From contig NW_023601433.1 of assembly GCF_014898055.3 (NCBI RefSeq), positions 23,797,641 through 23,861,640 of the forward strand: DNA of 64,000 nucleotides. The letters run 5' to 3'. A model generated the notes under the pieces. It was not told where the DNA came from, made no database searches, and saw only the letters and a program-made list of their open reading frames with translations. Shown piece by piece: positions 1 to 18,664 of the stretch. A program made the translations under genes and the position numbers. The stretch comes from Talpa occidentalis (lineage: Eukaryota; Chordata; Mammalia; Eulipotyphla; Talpidae). Numbering within the stretch: position 1 is the stretch's first letter; every line of letters starts with the position of its first letter.

Positions 1-189
1 TTGGGAGGAACCGTCCTAGGTCCTGGCGCGGGGACAAGTCGCTTACTCCTTCAAGCCAAGGCCACGGGGCTGCAGTACTACCTGAAGACCGTGGACCCCG
101 AGGACAGTGCGGGCAGCCAGAAGTGGATGCTCGAGTTCCTGGACCAAATTCATGCCATTGAAAAGCGCCTGGCCTTGAAGAACATCCAG
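1..189 (+). pseudogene. PTCHD3: PTCHD3 copy A exon 1, 3' part; donor site deleted
   Basis: Frame 1 reads the end of the first extracellular loop (LGGTVLGPG to LKNIQ) without a stop, nearly identical to copy B 25416-25604. In copy B the exon ends CCAG|GTGCCTTGGG. Here the sequence is CCAG|GGGGCTGGG, which lacks six bases that include the T of the donor GT. Reading continues open into the intron only to about 222. Confidence 0.93.
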
Positions 190-848
190 GGGGCTGGGTT
201 TAGAGGGAGAAGGAGGGAGGGATAAGACCTGTCCAGGGATGTGTCCACGCCTGGCTACTTGGTGGAGGCCTTGACGTGGAACCGGCTCTGCTCCACTCTC
301 TTTGATGCTCAAGCCAACTTTCTTCAAGGGACACCAAGGGAAGCTGCCAGCCTAGATACTGGGTCGCATTCTAGTGGGAAACACTCATTCTACACCCCAG
401 GGGTGGGCATGTTCAGGGCAGACATTGATCTTCAGGATTCCTTTCAGTTTTCTAGTCAGAATGCTCTCACTTCACGTCTGTGCTGTTTCTGGAGCCCCCG
501 ACAACGTTTTGGTGTCACTGGAAGAAAAAACAAACCTTTAAGCTGATGTTCCCTAGTGTTTTAGAAAAACACAACTAGCTCATATTTCTCAAGTATTTTC
601 TAGCATCCTGCCATGCACCTCAGATGATGAGCAAACCTGCTAACACTTTTGGCCAGGCCTGGTGAGAGACACCCGGTGGGAAAAGGCTTTGAATACCAGG
701 CCTTGCTGAAATTATACTTTGTACTTAAATAGCAAAAGACAACAACCTACTCGTCATTTAGAAAAAGTCAAAATTTTGACAGTTATTAATGATTACACAG
801 TATTAGAGAAAATTGAGAATTTGTATACTCAGGTATGTTAAACATTGG

Positions 849-1113
849 CTTTTTTTTTAAAGATATATTTATTTATACAAGCACTGGGCACAGTCAGATG
901 CCGGGAGGGTCAGAGAATTCACTAGAGCCAGAGAGGGGAACAGATCAGGCAGACTGACGAAATACACTGCTGAGGGGAGCAGCGGGTGTGGCAGGAGAGG
1001 TCTGTTGTGTCAGGTGGGACCCTCACTGGTGGCCTGGGATCTAACCTGTGCTACAGAGGCTGCAGAGAGCTTCACAGCCCACCATTCAACCGCTGGGCCA
1101 CTAAGGGAGGCCC
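849..1113 (-). mobile_element. tRNA-derived SINE in copy A intron 1
   Basis: Reverse-oriented SINE with a poly-T start and the reverse complement of the CAGCGG/GAGGCC head at its end. It is flanked by the 9-bp target-site duplication AAACATTGG (840-848 and 1114-1122). Copy B has the empty site near 26225, so this insertion came after the A/B duplication or was lost from B. Confidence 0.93.
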
Positions 1114-1192
1114 AAACATTGGATTTTTGAAAGAAATCTTAGAAAGCATGGCATGGATTGGTGGGGAAAATTTTTTATCACCTTTATTCTAA

Positions 1193-1453
<261 letters not shown>

Positions 1454-1479
1454 TAAAAAAGTTTTATTAGTTTTTAAAC

Positions 1480-3560
1480 TTAAAAATATTTGTTGTAAGA
1501 TATTTAATGTAACACCTGCCATTCTAACCATTTTAAGTGTACAGTTCTGTGGCATCAATCACATCCCCACGGCGGCGTACTGTCGTGACTGTTTCCAATA
1601 TCTTTCATAACCCACAGGAGGAACTCTGTGACCAGTGAGCAGTGGTTCCTGCTGCCCTTCTCTCCTCCAGTTCTGATTAACCTTGACTCTTTTCTTTCTA
1701 TGAATTTGCCTTTCTTAGGTTTTCATGTCAATGGAATCATACAATTTTTTGTGACTGAGTTATTTCACTGAATATAATACTTCCAGGGTTTGTCCTTGTA
1801 TACATGTGACAACTTCATTCCACTGGATGGTCTGTGCTCCATTGTATGTGTGCTCCACAATTTGGTTACCCACAGTCTTTTGTGGGTATGGAGTATTTCC
1901 TTCTCTTGACAATCATAACACTGCAAGGAACATGGTGTGCTCGTGTTAAGAGAATCATTTACAAGTGGAATTGGTGGGTTGCATGAGAATTCCATAGTCA
2001 GCTATTTGAAGAACCATCACATTGTTTTCCAGAGTTTACACCCTTTTCGATCCCACCAGCAGTAGATAGGGGCTCCAGTTTTTACACACTCTCCCTGTAA
2101 ACCAACACTCATTCTTTTCCCTTTTATCGATTTTACCTGTCTTAGTTGGTGTCAAGTGGTATCTCATAGTGGTGATGATTCGCATTTCTATAAATATCTG
2201 ATCATGTTGATTGTCTTTTCAATTGTTTATTGGCCTCTTTGGAGAAATGTCTATCCAGTCCTTTGCCCTTCTTATAAATTGGGTTGTTTGACCTTTTGTT
2301 GTTGACTCACGTTTTCATTAGCACTTTACATATTTCAATTATTAAGCCCCTTACCAGCTATATGACTCGCTGATATTTTCTCCCTCTATATAGACTGTCT
2401 CTTCACTTTCTTGACAATGGCCTGTAAAGAATGACATTTTTTTTTAATTTTTTGATGAAATCCAACGTATCTAATTTTTTTGGGTACTTTTATTTTTGGT
2501 ATTATATCTAAGTGTCCATTGACAAGTCCAAGGTCATGCACATTGACCCTGTGTTTCCAAGTTTACGGTTTTAACTGTTTTATTTAGATTATTGATCAAT
2601 GTCTATTTCAGTTCTGTTTATGGTATTTAGTAAGGTCCCAGCATCATCCTTGTGTATGTGAAGATCCAGTTTTCCAAAAATCATTTATTGAAGAGACCTT
2701 TCTAGTTTGTTAGACTTACTACACTTGTCAATCAACTGGCTATATTTACGGATTATTTCTGGACTCCCAATTCTATTCTGTCAGTCTGTATGTTTATTTG
2801 CATGCTAGTACCACATTATTTTCATTATAGTACCACTTTGTAAGTTTTGAAATCTGAAAATCTCAGTCCTGCAACTTTTTCTTCTTTTTTGAGATTGTTT
2901 TGGATATCCTGGGCTCCTTGCAATTTCAAGTGAATTTGAGGGTTGGCTCTTCCATTTCTGAAATAGAAAAAAGGAAATTGCAATTTCAATAAATATGAGT
3001 TGAATCAGTAGATTGCTAGGTGATTGACATTTTAACAATATTAATCCTTCACATCAACTAAGGATGTCTTTCTATTAAATTAGGTTTTCTTTAGTTTCTT
3101 TCACCAGTGTTTATAATTTTCAGTGTACACATCTTTAACCTCTTGGTCAAATGTACTCTTAAGTATTTTCTTCTTATAGATGCTATTTAAATAGAATTGT
3201 TCTCTTAAATTCTTTTTGCAATTCCTTTTTGCACATAAATAGAAACACAGCTGATTTTTATAAGTCATTCTTGTATCTTGTAGCTTTGTTGAATTTTTTG
3301 CAACTAGTAATTTTCTTGTGGATGTGTTGGAATTTTCATATCTGCGATTATGTACTCTGTGAAACAGGATACTTTTACTTTTCTTCCTTTCCAGCTTGGA
3401 TTCTTTTTATTCTATTCCTTGTCTAATTGCTCTGGCTAGCAATTCCAGCACAATGCTAAATCTGGTCAGCATCTCTAAGTTTCACTTGTTTGTGTTATGT
3501 GCGTGTTTGTTGGTTGGTTTTTTAGCTTTTCAGCTCCAGAATTTGTTTTGTTCCTCTTAA
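1480..3560 (-). mobile_element. Old L1 ORF2/3' remnant in copy A intron 2
   Basis: The plus strand reads as the reverse complement of an ancient mammalian L1 3' half, e.g. GTGGTATCTCATAGTGGTGATG near 2156, TTTGGAGAAATGTCTATCC near 2238 and TGTCTTTCTATTAAATTAGG near 3065. All frames are broken. The same element lies in copy B at about 26590-28480, so it predates the duplication. Confidence 0.85.
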
Positions 3561-6030
<2,470 letters not shown>

Positions 6031-6243
6031 TGAGTAAAGCAAATGTGAGGCTATACTATGAGTATTGGGGAGAAAGTAGATAACAGAAAGTTTATGATAA
6101 ATTAAGTAAAAGAACTGTGCTTAGATGACTACAGATCCAAAATAAGATGTCAAAAATGAAGACAAACTTTAAATTGTGTCTTCAGAACTGGAAAAAATAA
6201 GGACCCCAAATGCAAAATTAAAGATAATGACATGAGCAGGAAG

Positions 6244-6272
6244 TTCTCTCTCTCTCTGTCTCTCTGTCTCTG

Positions 6273-6320
<48 letters not shown>
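6244..6320. repeat. (TC)n(AC)n microsatellite, copy A intron 3
   Basis: A TC/TG-interrupted run followed by more than 20 AC units. The same compound repeat is in copy B at 31190-31267, so it is inherited from the common ancestor with length changes. Confidence 0.95.
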
Positions 6321-9103
<2,783 letters not shown>

Positions 9104-9625
9104 GGATTTGTTGGACTATCCACTAACAAATCAATGCCCAATGATAGAATTCTTGACTACCCAACGCAGTATGGTAAAAATGCTGTATTAATGATAGTTC
9201 ATAAACTGAAAACAAAGGCAAGTTTCCTTGATTTGGAAATCTCATTTCAAGCTGTTCTTTAAAATATCCTGAGAAAAATTAGTCTTACATTAAAATATTT
9301 TTACTCAATTAGAAAGTGGAGTCATCTTTATTGTAGACTATAAAAATTGCGTGTAAGGTAAAACTTTCCAGTTTTTTTCTATTTTTTTCCTCTTATCATT
9401 AGCCTTTATGCCTGGAATTAAGAATTTTCTACATTATATAGACTATCAGTGGGATGTTATGTTTATTGTACTTCCTAAATGCATTACTATGTAAAGGTTC
9501 AAATTATTATTACTTATTCTCCATACAGGGACTTTTCTATGCACTTTCTTCATCGTATATTAGGATGAACTGAAGTTGCTATCAATAATTTTTTTTTTTA
9601 AATTTTGAAGAATTAACCACTGAAG

Positions 9626-9887
9626 GGTCCTTCCGAGTGGCGCGGGCAGTTGAGCACCACAGTGTGAAGCCATCCGCGGCCTCAGCAGCGCCGTTCAATC
9701 CTGGCCAGATGGGGAGAATTCCACATGGCGAAGCAGACCTCTCCTGTCTCGCCTGCTGCTCCCCTCAGCAGTGTGTTTTGGTCGTCTGCCTGTTCTGCTC
9801 TCCACTCTGTCTCTGGTAAATCCTCTCAACCTTCCATGTATCTGGTCTGTACCAAGGTTCTTGTATAAATAAATAAACCTGAAAAAA
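9626..9887 (+). mobile_element. tRNA-derived SINE
   Basis: Head, body and AAATAAATAAA tail of the window's SINE family. It is flanked by a perfect 18-bp target-site duplication (9608-9625 and 9888-9905). Confidence 0.93.
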
Positions 9888-10184
9888 AAGAATTAACCAC
9901 TGAAGCCATTGGGTGCTGGACTTTTTTTTTTTTTGGTAGGGGTTTGATTGCTGATTCAATCTCCTTGCTAGTAATTGATCTGTTTGGATTTTCTTTATCA
10001 GTTAAATTTGATAACTAAATGAGCCTTAAAGGATAATGGATATATGTTTTATTTATAAACAGATACAGATAATAAAAATATGTATTACCTAATGCTGTAA
10101 AGAATGGAAGAAGGAGGTGGGTTACAGATGGGTAACCCTTGGCAACTTGTTGGCATCACTTCTGCCTTTTATTTTTTTTTTGGT

Positions 10185-10500
10185 GAGAATATATATTTTT
10201 TTAAATTTAGACATCATTGTTCATTTTTAAATAATATTTGCTCCCCCCTTTCAGGTGTAGTCCCCATAGAATTTCCTTCACTAATTATGCTCAGTGAAAT
10301 AAGACAGAAGGAAAAAGAAAAATAATGGATGGTTTCACTTATAGCAGGGATATAGGGGAACCAAATAAGACATCAGTGTAAAAAAATAGCAACAGTACAA
10401 AACACAAAAAAGAAACATACAACTATTAATCAGAGACATCCTGCAGGGAAGGAAGGAGGAGCAGAGGGGACTGGGCTGAGGGTGCTCTTGTGTTTTTTAA
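10185..10500. mobile_element. L1 3' end with 5' inversion
   Basis: 10190-10285 reads as reverse-complement L1 3'UTR (ATTTGCTCCCCCC, GTCCCCATAGAATTTCC). 10286-10500 reads forward as L1 3' end (CTCAGTGAAATAAGACAGAAGG, CATCAGTGTAAAAAAATAG). The head-to-head arrangement is the usual result of twin priming. Confidence 0.75.
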
Positions 10501-11074
10501 CAGCTGTACTAATAGGCCTTTGTCCTGGTTTTACATCCCCAGTGTTAAAAGTGCCCAACTCATTTACTTCACAATTTGTATTAAAGCACTTGCATTGTGT
10601 CAAACACTCTTCCAGGCTTTTAGCATAAAACAATGAAGAAAGTAACCAGCAGTCTCTGCCAGTAGGCTGAGGAAGAAACACTCAAGGCAGATACTCAAAT
10701 GCACATGTTAGGAAGTGATACCTGTCGAGGAGAAACCTGCCCGATCACCGTGGAACCCAGCAAGGTCATGTGAGCCCTCAGCACCACACAGGGAGCTGCA
10801 TGCTTGTGCACATGCTGATGGGAAGGCGGCTGCAATGTGTAAGGGACTGAGAAACATGTGTTGTATGTATGTGTGTTAACATGCAGTGACTTGCAATTTG
10901 AGAAAGTGGGTAAAAAGAAGTACACTACTATGACATTATCAATCATGATTATTCTCTTTTGTAAAAAACTTAGCATCAACATCAATTTTGGGGTATTTAA
11001 AAGAAACTGATTTTGAATTAAAATTCAAACGGCACTTAATTATCTTAACAGTTTTTTAGATTTGAAGTTTTCTT

Positions 11075-11497
11075 TTTTTTTAATAATAAATTTTATTTTT
11101 ATATTCCCCATACAATTGCAACCCCCTTATTTTGACCCCAATCCTTCCGCTCCCGCCCCTACCCCCCATAAAGTGTCTCTGGTTCATAGGTTTTGTTGAT
11201 TTTGATTTTCACTTTCTTATAGTTATTCATTTTCCTGGTCCCTTATTTAAGTTTTCTAGATTCCTGCTATGAGTGAGACCATCCGGTATTTTTCTTTTTC
11301 TTTCTGGCTTATTTCACTGAGCATGATCCCTTCCAGCGCCATCCATGTTGCTGCAAATTGCATGTGTTTATCTTTTTTGAATGCTGAGTAATATTCCATG
11401 GTATATGAGGGGCGGGAGGGGAGGGATTGGGGTCAGAATGGGGGGTTGCAATTGTATGGGGAATATAAAAATAAAATTTATTATTTAAAAAAAAACA
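11075..11497. mobile_element. L1 3' end, inverted pair (potential hairpin)
   Basis: 11078-11405 is L1 3' end in reverse orientation. 11407-11497 is the same 3'UTR in forward orientation. The outer arms (AATAAATTTTATTTTTATAT near 11083 and its complement near 11465) are complementary over roughly 70 bases, so the transcript could fold into a long stem. Confidence 0.85.
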
Positions 11498-12244
11498 TTT
11501 TTTAACTGGCCTCTCTCATTATGGGATGATTACCTCTATCTTTTCATAGAGATGTTTAAACCTGGCCTTTTCTTTGGTATGTGTAGATATTTTTACCTTT
11601 TGTTCCTCTTCAGACTTCCTAGAATAAAAATTTTAATACTCAGCATGGTATTCAGGAAGATGCATTCTACGCATGGATGGCTGAAATTTTGCTTAAAGGA
11701 ATAGGTATAGATTTTTTGCTTAAAGGACTAGGTATAGATTTTTTGCTTTTGTGGTCTGTCTGTCTCACATCACACTCCCCCATTACCCAAAAGGAGGTGA
11801 GTTCTTGATGTTTCAGGGACTGCAGACAGTCTGGAGAGGTAGAAAAAATATTCAATTAGAAAAGTACAAGATGTTAACAATAAATTAATGCTTACATCAA
11901 GAAAAAAAAAATGTCACTGAATGAAAGGAAAAATAAATGTCCTTGATGTCAATTTGGACATCAATTCATTGTTCCATGTAAAAATTACCTAAAATTATGA
12001 ATCAATATTAGAATTCAAGTGATCTCCTTTTGTAGATAAGTTTTAAAGGGTAATATATAGTCAGATATCTCACATCAGCTAATGAGAAGATTCTTGTTGG
12101 TTTTGTGAGTCATCACTTTCCAATACTTTCATGATCTGGGAGAAAACAAGAGGAAGCTTCTTGAAAGCCAAAGTATTCCCTTAAAATCCTTTCAAGGGGG
12201 AACTCAAGTTCTAATCTACCTTAAAAGGGTGAGTTGTTCGCCAT

Positions 12245-12455
12245 AAAATTGCACCCCCCTTATTTTGACTCCAATTCCTCCTCTCCTACCCCCACCCTAG
12301 TGTGTCTCTGGTTTATAGTTGCTTGTTGATTTTTTCTTTACTATAATTAGTCTGTATTGGGTATGTAACCAAAATGAAAATGCATACATTGTGCAAAAAT
12401 GAAAAATGTTGTAATAGTTATATAAAATAAAATATATTAAACATAAAAAAGGGGA
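12245..12455. mobile_element. Short L1 3' end, inverted pair
   Basis: Reverse-orientation 3'UTR (AAAATTGCACCCCCCTTATT onward) to about 12355, then a forward tail (CCAAAATGAAAATGCATAC) ending in an A-rich run near 12450. Same architecture as the elements at 10185 and 11075. Confidence 0.65.
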
Positions 12456-14915
12456 ATTTGTAATATACCTCTAATTATATTCCCCCCTCTTTAGATAGCA
12501 CTTTAATATCCCAGTCCTGAGGTCATAAAAGCAATTTTACTTTTATATAACAATTCCCTGCCTATTTTTTCTAAACTTGCATTTCCCTGGCACGCAGGAC
12601 AAAGACGTTTTGCTAAGCATCAGAACCAAAAGCTTAGATGGAGCCAATGTTCATTTCATCTTGAATCACCCACCCACTCGGGCCTGACTCAGGTTGGCAG
12701 TCCAAAGGGAAAACACTGCCCGGGCACATTACAACTGGCGGTTCTGGCCCCCTGCTCAGGTGCACAGACCCAGATTCATCTTGAGAGTCGACGTGGCAAA
12801 TGTGACTGGAGGGGAATTCGGGGAGGCAGAAAGGTTTAGGGTAATCCAAACCGTTTGCCAAGGAGTAAATAAAAGAGACTTTTGAGTGGAACAATTTGAG
12901 AAAGAACAAGGTTGTTCACGATTCCAAACTATTGCCAGAATTTGTTGAAGCTTTTTAGCTAGAAATGTTTTGCAGACCAGACTTTTCTTTCTGGAGAAGC
13001 TTAAGACCTGAAAGTCAACCGTCTTTTGCTATTAAGTAACATCACAATATCTAAAAATGTTAAAATCAAGACTTGTTTTCAAGAATTTGTTTTTAAACAA
13101 GGAAACTAGAATTCATTTGTTCTTTGCTTCTGGAGATCCCTTTCAACTCTCCGTTTTTATATACTAAAAGAAGCATCTTTTTTTCAGATTGACTTTCAGT
13201 TTTATTAGACAATTATTGTTCTTTCCTTTCACTCATTGACCACATTTACCCAGGTGAATAAACAGTGTTAGCTGTTTCTTTATGAGTCTTTCTAGCTTTG
13301 TGTCGCTTTATCTCCCTTAAGCTTCTAGGCTATTTCTCATTAAGGGCAAGTGTCCATTTACTCTCTACCCAAGTACCTAGCAATATGGTGGGTCTCCAGA
13401 AGAGTTGGTGAGGAGGTGTTGTATACTTTATCAGGGGCTAGTCATGTACCCAGGAATCTTGTAGACCACGGGTTATAGAGGTTTTGAAGGTTTTATAAAT
13501 ATGACTTTTCAGAGAACCATGAAAGTATTTCCAGCTGCTGTGTGTAGGGGCTAGGTAGTTGGGACAAATTCCTTAATCCCTAAGGCCCATTTCCTCATCT
13601 GTAAAATGGGGCTAATCATGCCTACATCACAGTTGTATTTTAACAGTTAAATAATATATAAAGAACACATAATAAATGCTAAACATATGTTAGCCATAGT
13701 TATCACATATGTGTGTGTGTGACTCATGTAACTGCACTCAACCAATTTTCATTTGTGCCAGTAGGATTTCATTGTCACTTTTAATCAGATACACCCTGCT
13801 TTTAAACTTCTTTTGTGATTGTGAGATTACACACACACCAAGGAGCAGTGAGCTGCCAGCTGAAGCAGAGGGGCAACAGTGATCCCCTGGAACTGTTGCT
13901 CCCAGTGCCCTTTTAGCTCTTTTCACCATTGAAAGCTACTTTTTTGGGCCAGGAATAGGTACTCTTGGGAGCCTTGGGAGCAGGCGTTGTGATTTTTAAA
14001 AGCTCCTCAACAATTACTCCAGGTTATACTTTGGGAATAGGTGTCATATATCCACAAAGAGAAATCAGTAGAAAGAAATACTGTGGACCTAAAAGCCATC
14101 ATAAGAGACTCACTAATCTGAGCTACTTGATACTGCTACTGTTTATGAAGAGACCCTTGAAATCACCCACAAAAGGAGACCTAAATGGACACAATAAGAA
14201 CGTGCTACAGTTTTATTTCAAATAAATTAGCAATAAATGGAATCCAAAAAAGCAGTTTCCCCAAAGAATGGTTTTATTGCTTTTGCATCAGTTTTCCTGA
14301 GTACATTTTCAGAGGACAGCCTGGTACACCTGTGATAGTAAATATAACTGCTGGCTATTAGGAAATGAGTTTCATTGAAAAATTCTGCTTTTTGGAAATT
14401 TTTGTTTCTTTTCCTCTATTGCTAGAAATATGGAAGGATTCTTCATTTCACTCCCAGTTGAAATATTTGTAATCTAACCCTCTGGATTTGGATGCCTGTG
14501 CAAACATCCTGAGCTGCAGGGGGGGGGGGTTTCTCCTCAAAAATATGTACATTCACAAATTGGCTGCTGACATGATAGGGAATTATTTTTATTGTTCCAT
14601 TGGCCAAATAGGGAAAAATTCAGAACTTCGTTTACATTTTCTGAGATGTTGTTCCAGATACAAATGTCTCATAACATCATAGGTGTCTTAATTTTACTCC
14701 CAAAGGCATAAAACAGAAAGGATTTTGTGCAGCCATTGTTGTGAATTTCTCTCTCTAAATCCCTGCCAATCTAATATTAGACAGATGTTTTAACTCTACC
14801 ATAATGTAGACACCTCAGAGAAATGACAACAGTAAGCCAGGAAAATTGTAAATCCTGAAATTATGACAAAAATTATTTTCATATTGAACATATCTGTCAA
14901 AAATAGAAGCCTTAG
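12456..14915. other. Intergenic sequence without recognised genes
   Basis: Apart from the MIR at 13545, I see no conserved frame, RNA gene or young repeat. The open frames at 12634-12909 and 12694-12885 overlap on opposite strands and carry no recognisable domain. Confidence 0.6.
13545..13695 (+). mobile_element. MIR relic
   Basis: Contains the MIR core in forward order: CATTTCCTCATCTGTAAAAT near 13589, CCTACATCACAGTTGT and ATAATAAATGCTAAA. Confidence 0.8.
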
Positions 14916-15185
14916 GGGGCCTCCCCGGTGGTGCAGCACTTGTGCACTGGGCTGGAAAGCTGCCCACAGACTCTGCAGCACTGGTTTGATCCCCGGCCAC
15001 CAGAGAGGGTCCCACATGGCACGCAGACCTCTCCTGCCATGCCCGCTGCTCCCCTCAGCAGTGTACCTTGTCAGTGACTGTTCTGGCCCCCGCTCTGGTT
15101 GTGGTGAATTCTCTCACCCTTACTCATTTCTGACAGTATCCAGTGCTTGTATAAATAAATAAATCTTTAAAAAAATTAAAAAATA
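14916..15185 (+). mobile_element. tRNA-derived SINE
   Basis: Starts GGGGCCTCCCCGGTGGTGCA. It has the A-box and B-box (GGTTTGATCCCC) of a tRNA head and ends in AATAAATAAATC with an A-rich tail. This copy lacks the 11-base insertion seen in the younger subfamily. Confidence 0.93.
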
Positions 15186-15204
15186 TAAATATTGTCATAG
15201 TCAT

Positions 15205-15385
15205 TTTGTCATTTAGCGAGCCTTTACTCAGTTCTTAGAAAGTGCCAGCACTTTCTTAAGTTCCTTTCAGGCAGATATTCTAATATCCCCATTTAACTTG
15301 CCCAAGGTTACAAACCTCAGACACTGCCAAGCTGGGACATGAATACAGGGGCCAGACCACAGAGCCCTAACCAGTGCACAATGTT
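15205..15385 (-). mobile_element. MIR relic, reverse orientation
   Basis: Reads CTTACTCAGTTC-like start, then TATCCCCATTTAACTTGCCC, AAGGTTACAA and GAATACAGGGGCCAGACCAC, the reverse complement order of MIR. Confidence 0.8.
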
Positions 15386-15543
15386 ACCTCCAAATAATCC
15401 ATGAAAGGACTAGAGATCCAGGTACAAATGATACAACGTGGCTTCCTGTTTTGCTCTGGATGAGGCTTGATTATCAGCAATGTAAGTAAGCAATTTTTCT
15501 GGCCCCATATTTCTTTTTGTCTTGTGTTAAAGTTTACAAATCC

Positions 15544-15810
15544 AGGCCTCCATGGTGGTGCAGTAGCTTGAGCACAGCATTGTGTGTCTGTCAGCAGCCT
15601 CTGTTGCGCAGGTTCGATTCCCAGCTGGCCAGGGAGATTCTCACACGGCACAGCAGACCTCTCCTGTTTTGCCCTCTACTCCCCTCAACAGTGTTTTAGG
15701 TCGTCTACCTGTTCTGCTCCCCACTCTGCCTCTGGTGAATTCTCTTTCCCTCCCGTGCCTCTGGCCTGTACCCCAGTTCTTTTATAAAGAAATAAATCTT
15801 AAAAAATAAT
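15544..15810 (+). mobile_element. tRNA-derived SINE
   Basis: SINE family member with B-box GGTTCGATTCCC and a target-site duplication AAAGTTTACA(A/C)ATCC at 15529-15543 and 15811-15825, with one mismatch. Confidence 0.93.
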
Positions 15811-15825
15811 AAAGTTTACACATCC

Positions 15826-16895
15826 TCCCTTATCACAATTCATATCAAACGTGAAATTCCACACAATGAACATATAAAGAAAAAACAAATCTTAAATCAT
15901 ATAGCTGTGTCATTTGTATTATTGGCAGCATAAATATTACTGGATTTGCTCTGCTTGCCCCTCATCAAACCATGAAATCAAGACTGAACTCCAGGGGAGC
16001 CAGAGAATCCTTAAAACAAGCACAAACTTGACAAGCAAACACAAACATTTTGCCTGGGAAAAGATCACATGCTTTTTTTAAAATCAGATATTCATATCCT
16101 CAAATATGTAGAATCACAGCAATAAAGAAATTAAAAATGTGAAATCTGATGCATAACTTTACTACATATAAAGAATATTAATCGATAAAAGAAAACCTGA
16201 CCTGCTTGTTCTACTTCTCATGATAAAGTAATAATTTGTAAAATGATTTATGCAAAAGCAATGTTAGAAAAAAATCTAAAATGTTCCACTAAGGTTTACA
16301 ATGTGCACTTAACACAGCTATGTGAAAGGATAAAAGCAAGATAACACAGAAAACACAAAATAGTATAATAGAAATAAATCCCAAAATATGTGATATAGAA
16401 GTTCAAATGGGTTGAACACACCTATTATGAGACAAATTTTCAGATTAGATTTTTTTAAATCTTGTATGTCACTAATAAGAGACATACCTAAAACAAATGA
16501 ATACCAAAGTTTAAAAATAGACTTAACAAAATTACAAAAAAAATAATAAATCAAGATGAGGTAGTGATATTTTTAAGTATCAAATATTTAATGAGGCAAA
16601 GAGATATGTGATATATAAAAAAGGAGCAAGCTTGTAAACAAAGCAAACTTATAAGCAGGATTGTAACCAAAATAGCTTCTATCTATAAAGAAAACAAACA
16701 GAATTACAAGGTTAATTTGGCAAATTCAGACTTAGGGTAGGAGGTACATCTTTCCTGCTCAGAATCAGATAAGACAATCAGATAAAATTATTAAGATACA
16801 CAAATGTGCAATGTACTTAGGAATAAAGAATCTTACACTCAACACAATAACTACTATTTTCATATACAAAAAAAATTACACAAATAACCATGTAT
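15826..16895. other. AT-rich intergenic sequence
   Basis: Very AT-rich. No gene or recognisable repeat found. Confidence 0.55.
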
Positions 16896-17160
16896 CAGCC
16901 TCCCCAGGGGCCCAGGGGGTTGAGTGCAGAGCTATGAAACTGTCCACAGCCTCTGCAGTGAGGGTTCAATTCCGGGCCCGCCAGGGAGATAGTCACTTGG
17001 CATGGCAGACCTCTCCTGTCTCATCCCCTGCTCCCCTCAGCAGTGTATTTCGGTAGATCTGCCTGTTTTGCACGCCACTCTGTCTCTGGTGAATTGTCTC
17101 ACCCTCCCGTGCCTCTGGCCAGTACCCCAGCTCTTGTGTAACTAAATAAATTAAAAGAAA
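16896..17160 (+). mobile_element. Diverged tRNA-derived SINE
   Basis: Older member of the same SINE family: CAGCCTCCCCAGGGGCCCAG start, GGTTCAATTCC B-box and CTAAATAAATTAAAAG tail. Confidence 0.88.
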
Positions 17161-18664
17161 ACATATATCCAGAAAATACACCTCACCAAATTGAAAAGAA
17201 TTGATATTATACAGAACATTCTCTGGCAATATAATGATAATATACATAATATATGAAACATGTAAACCAAATAGATTTGGAAACAATCCCACTTTTAATA
17301 ATTCAAGATTTAAAAAAGTAAGGAAATGATTAGATTTTTGAAAATTTATAATTAGAACACTACCCATCAAAACCTGGAGAGTACGTAGCCCAACACTTAA
17401 GTAAAAGTTAATAGTTTTAAGTGCACTTATTGGAAAATAAGAAACTGTCAACCCAACAAGTCAGAAAAAGAAGAAAGCTGGAAGAAGGAAGTAAAGGCAT
17501 AGGTAGAAATGAAAGAAACAGAGTGATCAAAGATTTTTAAAACAGAGTTAAACATATGATCAAAACCTGGTTCTTTTAAAGGGGTTGTAGATAGAGAGAG
17601 CTTTGAAAATCTGTTTAAAAAAAAAGAGAATAGGCACAATTAATGTTATGAATGGAAAAAAGAATCAAAAGTATAAATAAATAACAGATTTTTAAAAAAA
17701 TCTTTCCAAACACATGAAAATGTTAATAATTTTAAAAGAAATGGCATAAACACATATTTAGAAAAATACAAATTATCATGTTTCCTGGAGAACAATTAAA
17801 AACCTGATTCACCCTCTGCTATTGAAGAAATTAAACTGAATGCTAAAAATGGCCATCTCCTAAAGTCACTAAACCCAGCTATTTCACAGAAGAAATTTAA
17901 CTGCCTTTTCTGAAACAGGTTATTCCTCCCTTATATAATTTCTTGTATAATAGAAATTGTGGCCCTTTGATGCCTGGAAGGACCAAAGCATCTGCAATGT
18001 TTCTTCCCCCAAAAGGTGGCCACTAATCAGCCTTTGGATTTTTCATACCCTAAGTAACTTCACTTCAATGAAATGTCATGTCATTTTCAATGCTGGAGAT
18101 CCATGGCAACTACCGCCCAGTCAATCCCATATAATTCATTCCCCTACTCCTTTCCAGAAGGTTCCCTTAGTTTTACAAATCTTATCTTGACCCCTACATC
18201 TTGGAAAAATCTATAAGCCAGCCATGATTTTTAGGACTGAGCTCTCTCCTTCCATTGCTTTAACTTGATTTGGGGATCAGATATGTTGTTGGTTTTTGTT
18301 TTTGTTTTTTTTTTTTTTTTTTTTAAACAAAGACCTATGTGTTTGTTTTGAGGCCAGAAATATTAAGTTCTGAATTATCAAACTATTCATTGTTTAATTA
18401 AGTCTTGTCCATCTTCACCTTACTAACTTAGATAAACTTATCCAAATTCCTTCTCAGGATCCTTGCCTCATGTACTTCAGGCATAGATTGATCAGTTTTT
18501 CCTTCTCAGTTCCTTCTGTGTGCTTCTTATTGGAGAAGATTTAACTCTAGAAATTCTTGGTCCACTAGAGCTCAGGTAAAACATGAATCTTTATGTAACT
18601 TTATCCCTCAAAATGTACTTACTAATACATGAAGTAGTCTAAACTAATGGTCCACAATCTTGGC
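17161..18664. other. AT-rich intergenic sequence
   Basis: No gene found. Contains a T-run at 18297-18324. Short open frames on both strands lack domains. Confidence 0.55.

Noticed and set aside
6244..6320. CRISPR-like or satellite array
   Set aside because: Plain dinucleotide microsatellite in a mammalian intron.
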